A stretch of 64,000 nucleotides of DNA from assembly GCA_965656085.1 (NCBI GenBank), contig CBFHJA010000019.1, positions 1 through 64,000 on the forward strand, written 5' to 3'. Shown piece by piece: positions 42,516-50,958 of the stretch. This DNA is from Aliishimia sp965656085. Its GTDB lineage: Bacteria; Pseudomonadota; Alphaproteobacteria; Rhodobacterales; Rhodobacteraceae. The translations under genes and the position numbers were made by a program. Numbering within the stretch: position 1 is the first letter of the stretch; the number at the start of each line of letters is the position of its first letter. A model generated the notes under the pieces. It was not told the DNA's origin. It did not search any database and worked only from the letters and a program-made list of their open reading frames with translations.

Positions 42516-44117
42516 ATGACGCGTTACTTTATGTCAGCCGCAGCGCTGGCCCTCTGCGCCGGTACGGCACAGGCTGAGTTCACACTCAACGTGCTGCACA
42601 TCAACGACCTGCACAGCCGGATCGAGCCGATCAACCGCTTTGACAGCACCTGTGGGGCCGAAGATGACGCCGAGGGAAAATGCTTTGGCGGGGTGGCGCG
42701 CGTTGCGACCAAAATCAATGAACTCCGCGGCAGCCTCACAGCAGCCGGCGAGAACGTGATCGTGCTCGACGCAGGCGACCAGTTTCAGGGTTCGCTGATG
42801 TACACCACGTACAAGGGCGCGGTCGAAGCCGAGTTCATGGAAGCGATTGGGTTCGACGCAATGGCTGTGGGCAACCATGAATTCGACGACGGCCCCGAGA
42901 AGCTCGCGGAATTCATCGACAAAGTGAGCTTCCCGGTCATTTCCGGCAACATCGACGTGAGCGCCGACAACATGCTCGCGGGCAAAGTTTCCGACCACGC
43001 GATCCTCGAGGTCGGCGGCGAGAAGATCGGCATCGTGTCGGCACTGGCCACCGATACCGTGGAGACCTCCTCGCCCGGACCAACAGTGGTCTTCGCCGAT
43101 GAGATCGCGGCGCTCAAGGAAGACGTGGCCGCGCTCGAGGCGCAGGGCATCAATAAAATCATAGCGCTCACCCATGTGGGTCTGCGAAAGGATCTGGCAA
43201 TCGCAGCCGCTGTGCCGGGGATCGACGCGGTCGTGGGCGGGCATTCCCATACCTATCTCAGCGCGACCGATCAGGGCCGTGACGGCGCCTATCCGACCTA
43301 TGCCAGCCAGGAAGATGGCACGCTTGTGCCGGTGGTGCAGGCCTACGCTTATTCCAAATATCTCGGTCACCTGAAGCTGACCTTTTCCGACGACGGCAAG
43401 CTGCTCGAAGCGGGCGGCGATACCCTTGTGCTCGATGCCGCCGTGACGCCCGATGCCGAGATCGCGGCGCGCATCGCAGAACTCGCGGGCCCCATTGCAG
43501 AACTGAAGGCACGGGTGATCGGCGCGGCATCTGAAGCCATCGAGGGCGACCGCTCGGTCTGCCGTGCGATGGAATGCCCGATGGGCAATCTCGTCGCCGA
43601 CGCGATGCTCGACCGGGTCAAGGATCAGGGTGTGACGATTGCCTTCCAGAATGGCGGCGGTCTGCGCGCGTCCATCGACGCGGGCGAGATCACAATGGGC
43701 GAAGTCCTGACCGTGCTGCCCTTCCAGAACACGCTTTCCACATTCGAGGTGACCGGGGCCGCGCTCCGGGCCGCGCTGGAGAATGGGGTGGGGCAGGTCG
43801 AGGATGGCGCGGGACGCTTCCCGCAGGTCGCGGGCATGTCCTTCGTATGGGATCCCGCCGCCGCGCCGGGAAGCCGCGTGGTGGAGGTGATGGTTCATGA
43901 GGGCGGCACGATGGTTGCGCTCGATGAAGCCAAGACCTACTCGGTGGTGACAAACAACTACGTCCGCAATGGCGGCGATGGATACAGGATGTTCGCAGGC
44001 GACGACAAGAACGCCTATGACTACGGCCCGGATCTCGCGGACGTGACGGCGGAGTTCATTGCCAAGTCCGGCGGCAGTTACACGCCGTATACAGACGGGC
44101 GCATCAGTACCAAGTAA
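42516..44117 (+). CDS. Periplasmic 5'-nucleotidase / UshA-like bifunctional phosphatase
   Basis: A 533-residue exported enzyme that releases phosphate from nucleotides. The signal peptide is MTRYFMSAAALALCAGTAQA with cleavage after AQA. The metallophosphatase domain has all five metal blocks: NDLHSR, DAGDQFQGS, GNHEFD, THVGLRKD and GGHSHTYLS. The C-terminal 5'-nucleotidase domain (about 340-520) has NLVADAML, FQNGGGLR and TNNYVRNGGDGY, the substrate-binding signature. Start 42516 follows GGGAGA by seven bases. It stands alone. The possible Pho box suggests induction under phosphate starvation. Confidence 0.9.
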   Translation: MTRYFMSAAALALCAGTAQAEFTLNVLHINDLHSRIEPINRFDSTCGAEDDAEGKCFGGVARVATKINELRGSLTAAGENVIVLDAGDQFQGSLMYTTYKGAVEAEFMEAIGFDAMAVGNHEFDDGPEKLAEFIDKVSFPVISGNIDVSADNMLAGKVSDHAILEVGGEKIGIVSALATDTVETSSPGPTVVFADEIAALKEDVAALEAQGINKIIALTHVGLRKDLAIAAAVPGIDAVVGGHSHTYLSATDQGRDGAYPTYASQEDGTLVPVVQAYAYSKYLGHLKLTFSDDGKLLEAGGDTLVLDAAVTPDAEIAARIAELAGPIAELKARVIGAASEAIEGDRSVCRAMECPMGNLVADAMLDRVKDQGVTIAFQNGGGLRASIDAGEITMGEVLTVLPFQNTLSTFEVTGAALRAALENGVGQVEDGAGRFPQVAGMSFVWDPAAAPGSRVVEVMVHEGGTMVALDEAKTYSVVTNNYVRNGGDGYRMFAGDDKNAYDYGPDLADVTAEFIAKSGGSYTPYTDGRISTK

Positions 44118-44350
44118 GTCGAAACTTGCGACAGGGCGGTTGGTCTGCCGTACTGTCGCACCGATGCCGACTCAGCTAATATGGCGCAAGATGACTCCAT
44201 CGTTCTGAGCGGCAGGAGCGCTACCGGAGCGGGAGTTTTCCAGAGAAATTCAATTTCAGGTTGGATCAAACCGTGGAAAAAGTCTGTTTCTTACGGGGAT
44301 TTGTGGACTCGCGAGCACTCGACCTGCATAGACGAATTCCGGGGGTTCTT
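44118..44350. other. Intergenic region, no gene
   Basis: The 233 bases between the 5'-nucleotidase stop and the VPLPA-CTERM gene hold no supported gene. They are lower in G+C than the flanking genes and presumably contain the promoter of the surface-protein gene. Confidence 0.4.
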
Positions 44351-45133
44351 ATGACCAAATCTATTTTGAAGGCTGGTATCACAGCCACAGCGTTAACCGT
44401 ATTACCGACACTTGCCCTGTCGGCATCGCTTGATCTCAGCGGCTTCACCAAATACGGTGATTGCACTGGTAACTAGAGTGTCGCGGGTGATGGGCTCAGC
44501 GTTACGCAGACAACAAACACATCGACGCCAACAGCCTTTGTTGGCGGTGACAGCTTCATAAACAGTTCATTCGAGGGACAGTTCCGTGTCAATACAAGCG
44601 GCGATGATGACTATATCGGCTTCGTCTTTGGCTTCGGTGCCGACGCCTCGTCCCCGTTCTTTCTCTTCGACTGGAAACAACTCGATCAGAGTGGCAGCTT
44701 CGACGGCTTCACACTCGCCTATGTGACAGGTGGCTTGGGCGCTATCCCCTTTGGAAGTCACCAGACGTCTGCAACCGGCTATCAAGTGATTGCATCTGAT
44801 GTTGATACTGGTACTCCAGATCCCAAAGGTTGGAATGAATTCGTAACCTACGATTTCAAGCTGACCTACCAGACCAGTCGTATTCTGATTGAGGTTGGAG
44901 GCGGTGCTCCACTGGGAACTGGCCTGTCCACGATCTTTGATGTCTCGCCAGCCGATGTTGCAGGGGTGTCTTCGTTTGATGCAGGCCGCTTTGGCTTCTA
45001 CAATTTCAGTCAGGACAACGTGACGTATCAGGGCTTCACCGAAGAAGCGGCGCCCCCCGTGCCGCTTCCGGCGGGGGCACTCTTGTTGCTGTCCGGTCTT
45101 GCAGTTCTTGGGTTGCGCCGTCGCGCCTTCTGA
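44351..45133 (+). pseudogene. VPLPA-CTERM surface protein, interrupted by one amber codon
   Basis: ATG 44351 opens a signal peptide (MTKSILKAGITATALTVLPT, then LALSAS) followed by LDLSGFTKYGDCTGN and TAG at 44474-44476. The same frame continues without another stop to TGA at 45131-45133, giving a domain of about 200 residues rich in Gly/Ser/Asp strands and the sorting tail VPLPAGALLLLSGLAVLG with LRRRAF. VPLPA-CTERM tails direct exosortase-type sorting to the envelope. A TGG-to-TAG change (Trp between GN and SVAGDG) is the simplest cause. Sequencing error or stop readthrough are alternatives. A good terminator follows. Confidence 0.78.
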
Positions 45134-45152
45134 CCTCTCGACCATAGCGATC

Positions 45153-45180
45153 AACGCGGCCTTTCAGGGCCGCGTTTTAG
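45153..45180 (+). terminator. Rho-independent terminator
   Basis: A 9-bp stem AACGCGGCC / GGCCGCGTT with a 6-nt loop TTTCAG, running into TTTTAGTTTTG. It lies 20 bases after the stop of the VPLPA-CTERM gene, so the gene was once a normal transcription unit. Confidence 0.85.
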
Positions 45181-45254
45181 TTTTGAAGCCTGCGTGTGCC
45201 TTCCTGTGGTCCAACCGCTTGCTTCCCGTTTTTCCGCAACTTAGCCTGCGCATC

Positions 45255-45926
45255 ATGTGCGGACGTTTTGCCACCACCCTCCCAAATGACGCGATGGCGC
45301 AGCTTTTCGCAGCGCAGCCTGCGAATGATCTGCCGGACGTGCCGAACTACAACGTCTGCCCGACCAACCAAATCGCGGTTTGCACCGGGGGTGCGGCCCG
45401 GCGCTTGCAGCCGATGCGTTGGGGATTCATCCCGCATTGGTACAAAAAGCCGAACGATGGCCCGCTCCTGATCAATGCCCGCGCCGAGACGGTGGCCGAG
45501 AAGCCCGCCTTCAAAGCCGCCTGCCGAGAGCGGCGCTGCCTGATTGCCTGCACGGGATTTTACGAGTGGACCAAGGATGACGCTGGCAACCGGCTGCCTT
45601 GGTACATTACCCGCAGCGATGGCGCGCCTCTGGTCTTTGCCGGGCTTTGGCAGGACTGGACACCGAAAGGCGGGGCGGGCGACAGGCTGAGGACCTGTGC
45701 GATCGTCACTTGCGCGGCAAATACCGAGATGGCGCGGCTGCACCACCGGATGCCAGTTGTGCTGGAGCGAGAGAGTTTTGCGCTTTGGCTTGGCGAGGCC
45801 GGACGTGGCGCAGCGCGGCTGATGCGGGCGGCGCCCGAGGGGACCCTGCGCTGGCACCGCGTGGACCCCAAGGTCAACTCCAACCGCGCGTCGGGCGCAG
45901 ATCTGATCACGCCGCTGGCCGCGTGA
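45255..45926 (+). CDS. SOS response-associated peptidase family (SRAP, YedK/HMCES-like)
   Basis: A 223-residue SRAP protein, which protects abasic sites in single-stranded DNA by a thiazolidine crosslink through Cys2. Seen: MCGRFATT with Cys2, RWGFIPHW, LLINARAET with N74, the GFYEW motif with E104, and HHRMP with H164; these match the YedK active-site set. Start at 45255 is required to put Cys at position 2; the frame upstream runs into the terminator. It stands alone and is probably constitutive or SOS-linked; no LexA box was identified. Confidence 0.92.
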   Translation: MCGRFATTLPNDAMAQLFAAQPANDLPDVPNYNVCPTNQIAVCTGGAARRLQPMRWGFIPHWYKKPNDGPLLINARAETVAEKPAFKAACRERRCLIACTGFYEWTKDDAGNRLPWYITRSDGAPLVFAGLWQDWTPKGGAGDRLRTCAIVTCAANTEMARLHHRMPVVLERESFALWLGEAGRGAARLMRAAPEGTLRWHRVDPKVNSNRASGADLITPLAA

Positions 45927-45987
45927 CAGCGCACGGCCCGGAGCGCGGAGCGCCGCCGGGCATTCGGCGCGAGCGGTTTTGGAAGGC

Positions 45988-46464
45988 TCAGTCTTCGTCG
46001 CCCAGCGTGGCTCCGAGCGGCGCAGGATCGAAGCTGATTTCCGCCTTGATCGTAGCCTCCTCATAGGTGCCGTAGGGATCCGGGTCGCTCGTGGTGCCAT
46101 CGCCGCTTGCAATGGCGTCCCCGGTGTCGTCGTTGCCCAGTCCACAATTCCCGTCCGAACTGTCTGCTTCGTTGCTGCAGTCCTTATAGGCCGAGAAGAA
46201 GGCCAGTTCGGTCTCTTCGGTGACCACCAACTCACCCTCTTCGAGATCCTCCAGCGGGCCAATCACCCAGCCGGTGTCCCGGCCAACAACGGTTTCGGAG
46301 CGTCCGCTCTGGTTCACGAAGCGGATTGTGTCGCCCGGGCTCGCGAAGGTGATCGCCGGGAAATACGAGAACCCGGTTACGATCACGATGTGGTCGTTGG
46401 CAAGCGCCGGGGTTGTGAAGGCAAGGCTCAGCAGGCTCGCGACAAGGGTTTTTTTCGGCAGCAT
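45988..46464 (-). CDS. Secreted cupredoxin-like protein lacking clear copper ligands
   Basis: A 158-residue exported protein: signal peptide MLPKKTLVASLLSLAFTTPA then LAN. The first mature strand pattern GFSYFPAITFASPGDTIRFV follows the cupredoxin pattern (FxPxxITVxxGDTVxWxN), but the usual H of the N-H-T/D motif is replaced (NQSGRSETV). There are two cysteines in KDCSNEADSSDGNCG, in a low-complexity acidic loop, and no clear Cys-His-Met cluster, so copper binding is doubtful. The acidic, Gly/Asp-rich C-terminal half is unusual. It lies 107 bases from the LysR gene and is separate from it. Confidence 0.65.
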   Translation of the reverse strand: MLPKKTLVASLLSLAFTTPALANDHIVIVTGFSYFPAITFASPGDTIRFVNQSGRSETVVGRDTGWVIGPLEDLEEGELVVTEETELAFFSAYKDCSNEADSSDGNCGLGNDDTGDAIASGDGTTSDPDPYGTYEEATIKAEISFDPAPLGATLGDED

Positions 46465-46571
46465 GGGATTCGTCCTTACGCCTAGAGGTGAGGTCTTGGA
46501 CGTGGTGCTAACCGGGAAGTGCGGCGAAACCGGGACGAATTGCGGCCAAATTGGGGCGCTTTGGCGGGCCG

Positions 46572-47441
46572 TCACGAAACAGTCTGTTTCGCCAGCCACG
46601 TCCGGAACAGGCTCAGGGCCGCCGTGGCGGGCCGGGCGCGGGGCCAGACAAGGTAATAGCTGCCAATGCTGTCCTGCCGGTCGGGCGCGGCGAGCACGAG
46701 CGTGCCGGCCTCCAGATAGGGTGCGGCCACGAAGGTGGGCAGCAGCGCGACGCCCAGCCCATGCACAGCCGCTTGCGCCATGGTCGAGAACTGGTCGAAT
46801 TGCATCCCCGGATCCGTCGGCGCGGCCTGCCCCTTGGCGGCGAACCAGCGCGCCCATCCGCGCGGGCGGGTCTCCAGATGCAGCAGCGTTTGGGCCTCCG
46901 GCGGCGTGCTCGCCAGCGCAGGGGCGCAGACCGCCAGCACGGTCTCTTTGGCCAGTGGCATATGCTCCGCGCCCGGCCAGTCCTCCCGCCCGAAATGGAT
47001 CGCAGCGTCGAAGGGCTCGCGGTCGAAATCGAACGGCGCAAGGCGGGTGGAGAGCGCGACTGTCACCTCCGGATGCGCGCGCCCGAAGGCGGGCAGGCGC
47101 GGCGCGAGCCAATGGGTGCCGAAAGCGGGCAGGAGAGCAAGGCTCAGCGTGCCGCCGCCCGGGTTGGTGCGCAGCGCCACCGTCGCCTTGCCAAGCCGCG
47201 CGAGCACCGCGCGCACCTCCTCGGCATAGCTCGCCCCGGCCTGCGTCAGAACCAGCCCGCGCCCTTGCCGTTCCATGAGCGGCACGCCGAGTTGCTCCTC
47301 CAAGCTGCGGATTTGCCGTGAGATCGCGCCTTGTGTCAGGTTGAGCTCTGCCGCCGCCTGCGTCGCACTCCCGGTGCGTGCGGCTGCCTCGAACGCCTGT
47401 AGCGCGGCAGTGGAGGGCAGGTAGCGACGGGGCAGGGACAT
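46572..47441 (-). CDS. LysR-family regulator, GcvA/GcdR-like
   Basis: A 289-residue LysR-type regulator. The N-terminal winged helix is LQAFEAAARTGSATQAAAEL followed by NLTQGAISRQIRSLEEQLG, and the effector domain fills 95-285. The order of features and neighbourhood (divergent from glutaryl-CoA dehydrogenase) match GcdR-type activators of glutarate/lysine catabolism. The shared region 47442-47542 contains two CATGCA words (47457 and 47498 area) that may be part of the binding site. Start at 47441 is chosen by family fit; upstream ATGs would enter that region. Confidence 0.88.
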   Translation of the reverse strand: MSLPRRYLPSTAALQAFEAAARTGSATQAAAELNLTQGAISRQIRSLEEQLGVPLMERQGRGLVLTQAGASYAEEVRAVLARLGKATVALRTNPGGGTLSLALLPAFGTHWLAPRLPAFGRAHPEVTVALSTRLAPFDFDREPFDAAIHFGREDWPGAEHMPLAKETVLAVCAPALASTPPEAQTLLHLETRPRGWARWFAAKGQAAPTDPGMQFDQFSTMAQAAVHGLGVALLPTFVAAPYLEAGTLVLAAPDRQDSIGSYYLVWPRARPATAALSLFRTWLAKQTVS

Positions 47442-47542
47442 ATGAGCTTTCCTCATGCATAGGCGCGGAACCATCGTTAGAGTTTTCGCGTCTTTCATGC
47501 AATGATGCCGCCCGTCACGAATCTCGAAGGGAGACCGCACTC

Positions 47543-48766
47543 ATGAACGCCGAAGCCCCCATCCTGCGCGCCAAAGACGCCCCTGATCTCGCCCAGTTCA
47601 ACTGGGAAGACCCGCTGCGCCTGCGCGACCAGCTCAGCGAAGACGAGAACATGATCGCCGACAGCGCCCGCGCCTATGCGCAGGAAAAGCTGCAACCGCG
47701 CGTGATCGACGCCTTCGAGAACGAGACCACCGATCCGGCGATCTTCCGCGAGATGGGCGAGATGGGCCTTCTAGGCACCACGATCCCCGAGGAATATGGC
47801 GGGCTCGGCGGCTCCTATGTCTCCTACGGCCTCGTCGCCCGCGAGATCGAACGCGTCGACAGCGGCTACCGCTCGATGATGTCCGTGCAATCCTCGCTCG
47901 TGATGTACCCGATCCACGCCTATGGCTCCGAAGAGCAGCGCCGCAAATACCTGCCGAAACTCGCGTCCGGCGAGTGGATCGGCTGCTTTGGCCTGACCGA
48001 ACCCGATGCAGGCTCTGACCCCGCCGGCATGAAAACCCGCGCCGTGAAAACCGCGACGGGCTACAAGATCACCGGCTCCAAGATGTGGATTTCGAACGCG
48101 CCGATCGCGGACGTGTTCGTAGTCTGGGCGAAGTCGGAAGAGCATGGCGGCAAGATTCGCGGCTTCGTGCTGGAAAAAGGTATGGAAGGCCTGTCTGCGC
48201 CGAAGATCGGCTCCAAGCTCAGCTTGCGGGCGTCGATCACGGGCGAGATCGTCATGGATGGTGTCGAGGTGGGCGAGGACGCCCTGCTGCCCAATGTGCA
48301 AGGGCTCAAAGGCCCGTTCGGCTGCCTTAACCGCGCCCGCTACGGCATTTCCTGGGGTGTGATGGGCTCGGCGGAGTTCTGCTGGCACGCCGCGCGTCAG
48401 TATGGGCTGGACCGTCACCAGTTCGGCAAACCGCTCGCGGGCACACAACTGTTCCAGAAGAAACTCGCGGACATGATGACCGAGATCACGCTCGGACTTC
48501 AGGCTTCACTGCAAGTGGGCCGGCTGATGGACGAGGCCGCGGCTGCCCCTGAGATGATCTCCATCGTCAAGCGGAACAATTGCGGCAAGGCTTTGGATAT
48601 TGCCCGGATGGCCCGCGACATGCATGGCGGCAACGGCATTTCCGGCGAATTTCAGGTGATCCGCCACATGATGAACCTCGAAACGGTGAACACCTACGAG
48701 GGCACCCATGACGTGCACGCGCTGATCCTCGGGCGCGCCCAGACCGGCGTGCAGGCGTTCTTTTGA
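47543..48766 (+). CDS. gcdH: Glutaryl-CoA dehydrogenase
   Basis: A 407-residue FAD enzyme that oxidises and decarboxylates glutaryl-CoA to crotonyl-CoA in lysine, tryptophan and glutarate breakdown. Marks: FNWEDPLRLRDQLSEDE at the N-terminus, GYRSMMSVQSSLVM (the conserved Arg for the gamma-carboxylate), CFGLTEPDAGSDPAGM, and the catalytic Glu in TVNTYEGTHDVHALILGR. These are the GcdH-specific versions of the acyl-CoA dehydrogenase motifs. It is divergent from a GcdR-like regulator. The start at 47543 (MNAEAPIL) is preferred over 47378, which overlaps the LysR gene. Confidence 0.93.
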   Translation: MNAEAPILRAKDAPDLAQFNWEDPLRLRDQLSEDENMIADSARAYAQEKLQPRVIDAFENETTDPAIFREMGEMGLLGTTIPEEYGGLGGSYVSYGLVAREIERVDSGYRSMMSVQSSLVMYPIHAYGSEEQRRKYLPKLASGEWIGCFGLTEPDAGSDPAGMKTRAVKTATGYKITGSKMWISNAPIADVFVVWAKSEEHGGKIRGFVLEKGMEGLSAPKIGSKLSLRASITGEIVMDGVEVGEDALLPNVQGLKGPFGCLNRARYGISWGVMGSAEFCWHAARQYGLDRHQFGKPLAGTQLFQKKLADMMTEITLGLQASLQVGRLMDEAAAAPEMISIVKRNNCGKALDIARMARDMHGGNGISGEFQVIRHMMNLETVNTYEGTHDVHALILGRAQTGVQAFF

Positions 48767-48882
48767 TCGCAAGACCTGCGGCAGGCCAAAGATGCCTGCC
48801 GCAGCACCCAACCCGTCAGGGTTGAATGTTTCGCCAAATCCGCGCATTCTCATCCCAGCGCACAGTGGTGGGAGGCGCGGAG

Positions 48883-50865
48883 ATGCGAACCGACAGCGGA
48901 GATCTGTGGCCGACCGAGGGCGAGAGCTACGACACCAAGACCAAGATCTACACCAATAACGCCATCGATAATTTTCTGGACAACCAGAACAAGACCATCC
49001 TGATCGCTCCCAAGGGGATGGGAAAAACCTTGCTCCTAAAGAAAAAGCGGAGCCGCGTCGATCAAACCGAGCGCGGCATCCACGTGATTCCCGCCGATAC
49101 CGAGCTGGACTACATCCGTCTGCCCCACACGTTTTCGCGTGATTTCTCCGAGTCCCTAAAGGATTTGGTTTTCTGGAAGATCATCTGGGAAATCGCGATT
49201 GGCACCTCCATCCTGCTCAATGCCGCGCAGACCGACGCAGCGGAGGATTTCTTCGACGCGCACAAGAGCCGCTACCCTGAACTTGTGCAGGACATCATCG
49301 CGCAATGGCTGCGCGGAAGCTCCGTCCGGGCGCAGGTCAAGCCGAGCACCATCGTGTCGAGCTTCCTGATCGAGAAATCGGCAGTTTATCACGAGTTCCA
49401 GCGCCGCAGCCTGTTCCAGCTCTACCAGACGCTGACCGCCGAGATCCGCAACGGGGTCTATGTGTTCATAGACAGCTTCGATCAGGAGTTGCGCCAGATG
49501 AGTATGCGCAAATTCGGCTATGTCGACGCGAATGTCTGGCGCAACGGGCAGCTTGGGCTGGTCAAGGCCGCTTGGGACATCAACCGGGGCAATCCGCATG
49601 TGAAGGTTTACACCTCGGCGCGGCAGGAGGCCTGGGCCAAGTTCGAGGATGAGGACCGGCAGGTGATCTTCGGCCATGTCCTGCAACTGGCCTACAGCGC
49701 CACAGAGCTGCGCGGGATTTCGGACGTGTTGTTCCGCGAATACGAGGCGAAGGGCACGCTGGAGGATTATCTCGGCTTCGAGACGATCGAGAACAAAGGC
49801 CAGCGTGAGGACGTGTTCAATTACCTGATCCGCCACTCGCTGGGACGCCCCCGCGGGATCGCGGTGATCGGCGGCAGTTTGCATGGCAAGTTCAGCGGCA
49901 ATGGCAATGGCGAGGACAAGATGCGCGAGTTCCGCCGCATCGTGAATGAAAGCGCGCCCGAGGACCTGATCGGCAACTACCTCAACGGAGAGATGCGCCC
50001 GTTCCTGACCGACCTGCAGAATGACGAGCGTGTCGATTTCATCTGGCGCAACCTGCCCTCCAACATTCTCAACATGGATGACCTCAAGCGCATCCGGAAG
50101 CGCTTCGCCAAGGCCTTCGATCTGCCCGAGGACCAGACCCACCCGTTTTGCGAGCTGCTCAATCTGGGGCTGCTTGGCTATGTCGAACAGGATGTGGACG
50201 GCAAGCGCCGACAGGTGTTCCGCAGCTCCACCCGCTTTTCATGGGCGCAGGGCCGCATCCTGCCGGGCGACGTGACCTATGTGGTGCACCCGGCGCTGAC
50301 CCATGTGATCCGGATGCAGAACGCCAATTTCACCACCAATGACACCATCATCACTGGCCATGACATCGAATGGCCCGAGGCCTATGTCGAGGCCGAGGCC
50401 GGGCATCACGCCAATATCTTCATCTCCTATGCCACGCGCAACGCCACGCTGGTGGGGCGCTGCGTGTCGCGGCTGGCCGATCATTTCGACGCCAATGGCT
50501 TTGCCCACAAGCTCTGGATGGACAAGTTCAAGATCCGCGCCGGGGAGGGGTTTCAGGCCGCGCTGGAGAAGGGGCTGCGCGAGTCGGATGTGGTGCTCTT
50601 GTTCTACACCAAAGAGGCCGAAGCCAGCGGCTGGGTCGAGCGCGAATGGCGTCAGGCCGAGTTGCAGGAGGTCGCGCGCGGGGGCGTGAAGCTGATCCCC
50701 GTGACCAACGATCCCGGCATTTCCAGCCGTCAGGAAGGCTTTCTCGGCCAGAAACAGTTCCACCTGATCAAGACCACCTCCCGCAACGGTCCCGGCGCAT
50801 TCGACGACTCCATGATCAAGCTCGGCGACGACATCCGCAAACATATCGCGGATTTGCGGGCCTGA
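48883..50865 (+). CDS. P-loop NTPase-TIR domain protein, candidate defence protein
   Basis: A 660-residue protein that joins an N-terminal P-loop NTPase with a C-terminal TIR domain. Walker A is APKGMGKT (42-49), Walker B VFIDSFDQ (194-201). A helical stretch with winged-helix character follows to about 500. The TIR domain (about 510-641) begins HANIFISYATRNATLVGR, and its conserved S-x-W-x3-E motif places the catalytic Glu at about E588 (SGWVEREW). TIR domains in bacteria degrade NAD+ or make cyclic-ADP-ribose-like signals in anti-phage defence, with STAND-like NTPases as sensors. It stands alone between catabolic genes. A GGAGG before ATG 48883 supports the start; 48826 would add 19 residues. 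Confidence 0.85.
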   Translation: MRTDSGDLWPTEGESYDTKTKIYTNNAIDNFLDNQNKTILIAPKGMGKTLLLKKKRSRVDQTERGIHVIPADTELDYIRLPHTFSRDFSESLKDLVFWKIIWEIAIGTSILLNAAQTDAAEDFFDAHKSRYPELVQDIIAQWLRGSSVRAQVKPSTIVSSFLIEKSAVYHEFQRRSLFQLYQTLTAEIRNGVYVFIDSFDQELRQMSMRKFGYVDANVWRNGQLGLVKAAWDINRGNPHVKVYTSARQEAWAKFEDEDRQVIFGHVLQLAYSATELRGISDVLFREYEAKGTLEDYLGFETIENKGQREDVFNYLIRHSLGRPRGIAVIGGSLHGKFSGNGNGEDKMREFRRIVNESAPEDLIGNYLNGEMRPFLTDLQNDERVDFIWRNLPSNILNMDDLKRIRKRFAKAFDLPEDQTHPFCELLNLGLLGYVEQDVDGKRRQVFRSSTRFSWAQGRILPGDVTYVVHPALTHVIRMQNANFTTNDTIITGHDIEWPEAYVEAEAGHHANIFISYATRNATLVGRCVSRLADHFDANGFAHKLWMDKFKIRAGEGFQAALEKGLRESDVVLLFYTKEAEASGWVEREWRQAELQEVARGGVKLIPVTNDPGISSRQEGFLGQKQFHLIKTTSRNGPGAFDDSMIKLGDDIRKHIADLRA

Positions 50866-50958
50866 GCGACGCAGCGGTCTTTGCGATGGGCATTGCACTC
50901 GACCCGGCCAGAGCGCACTCTTTGCGGTGACTGCAAACGCACCCACGAGACCGCTCTA

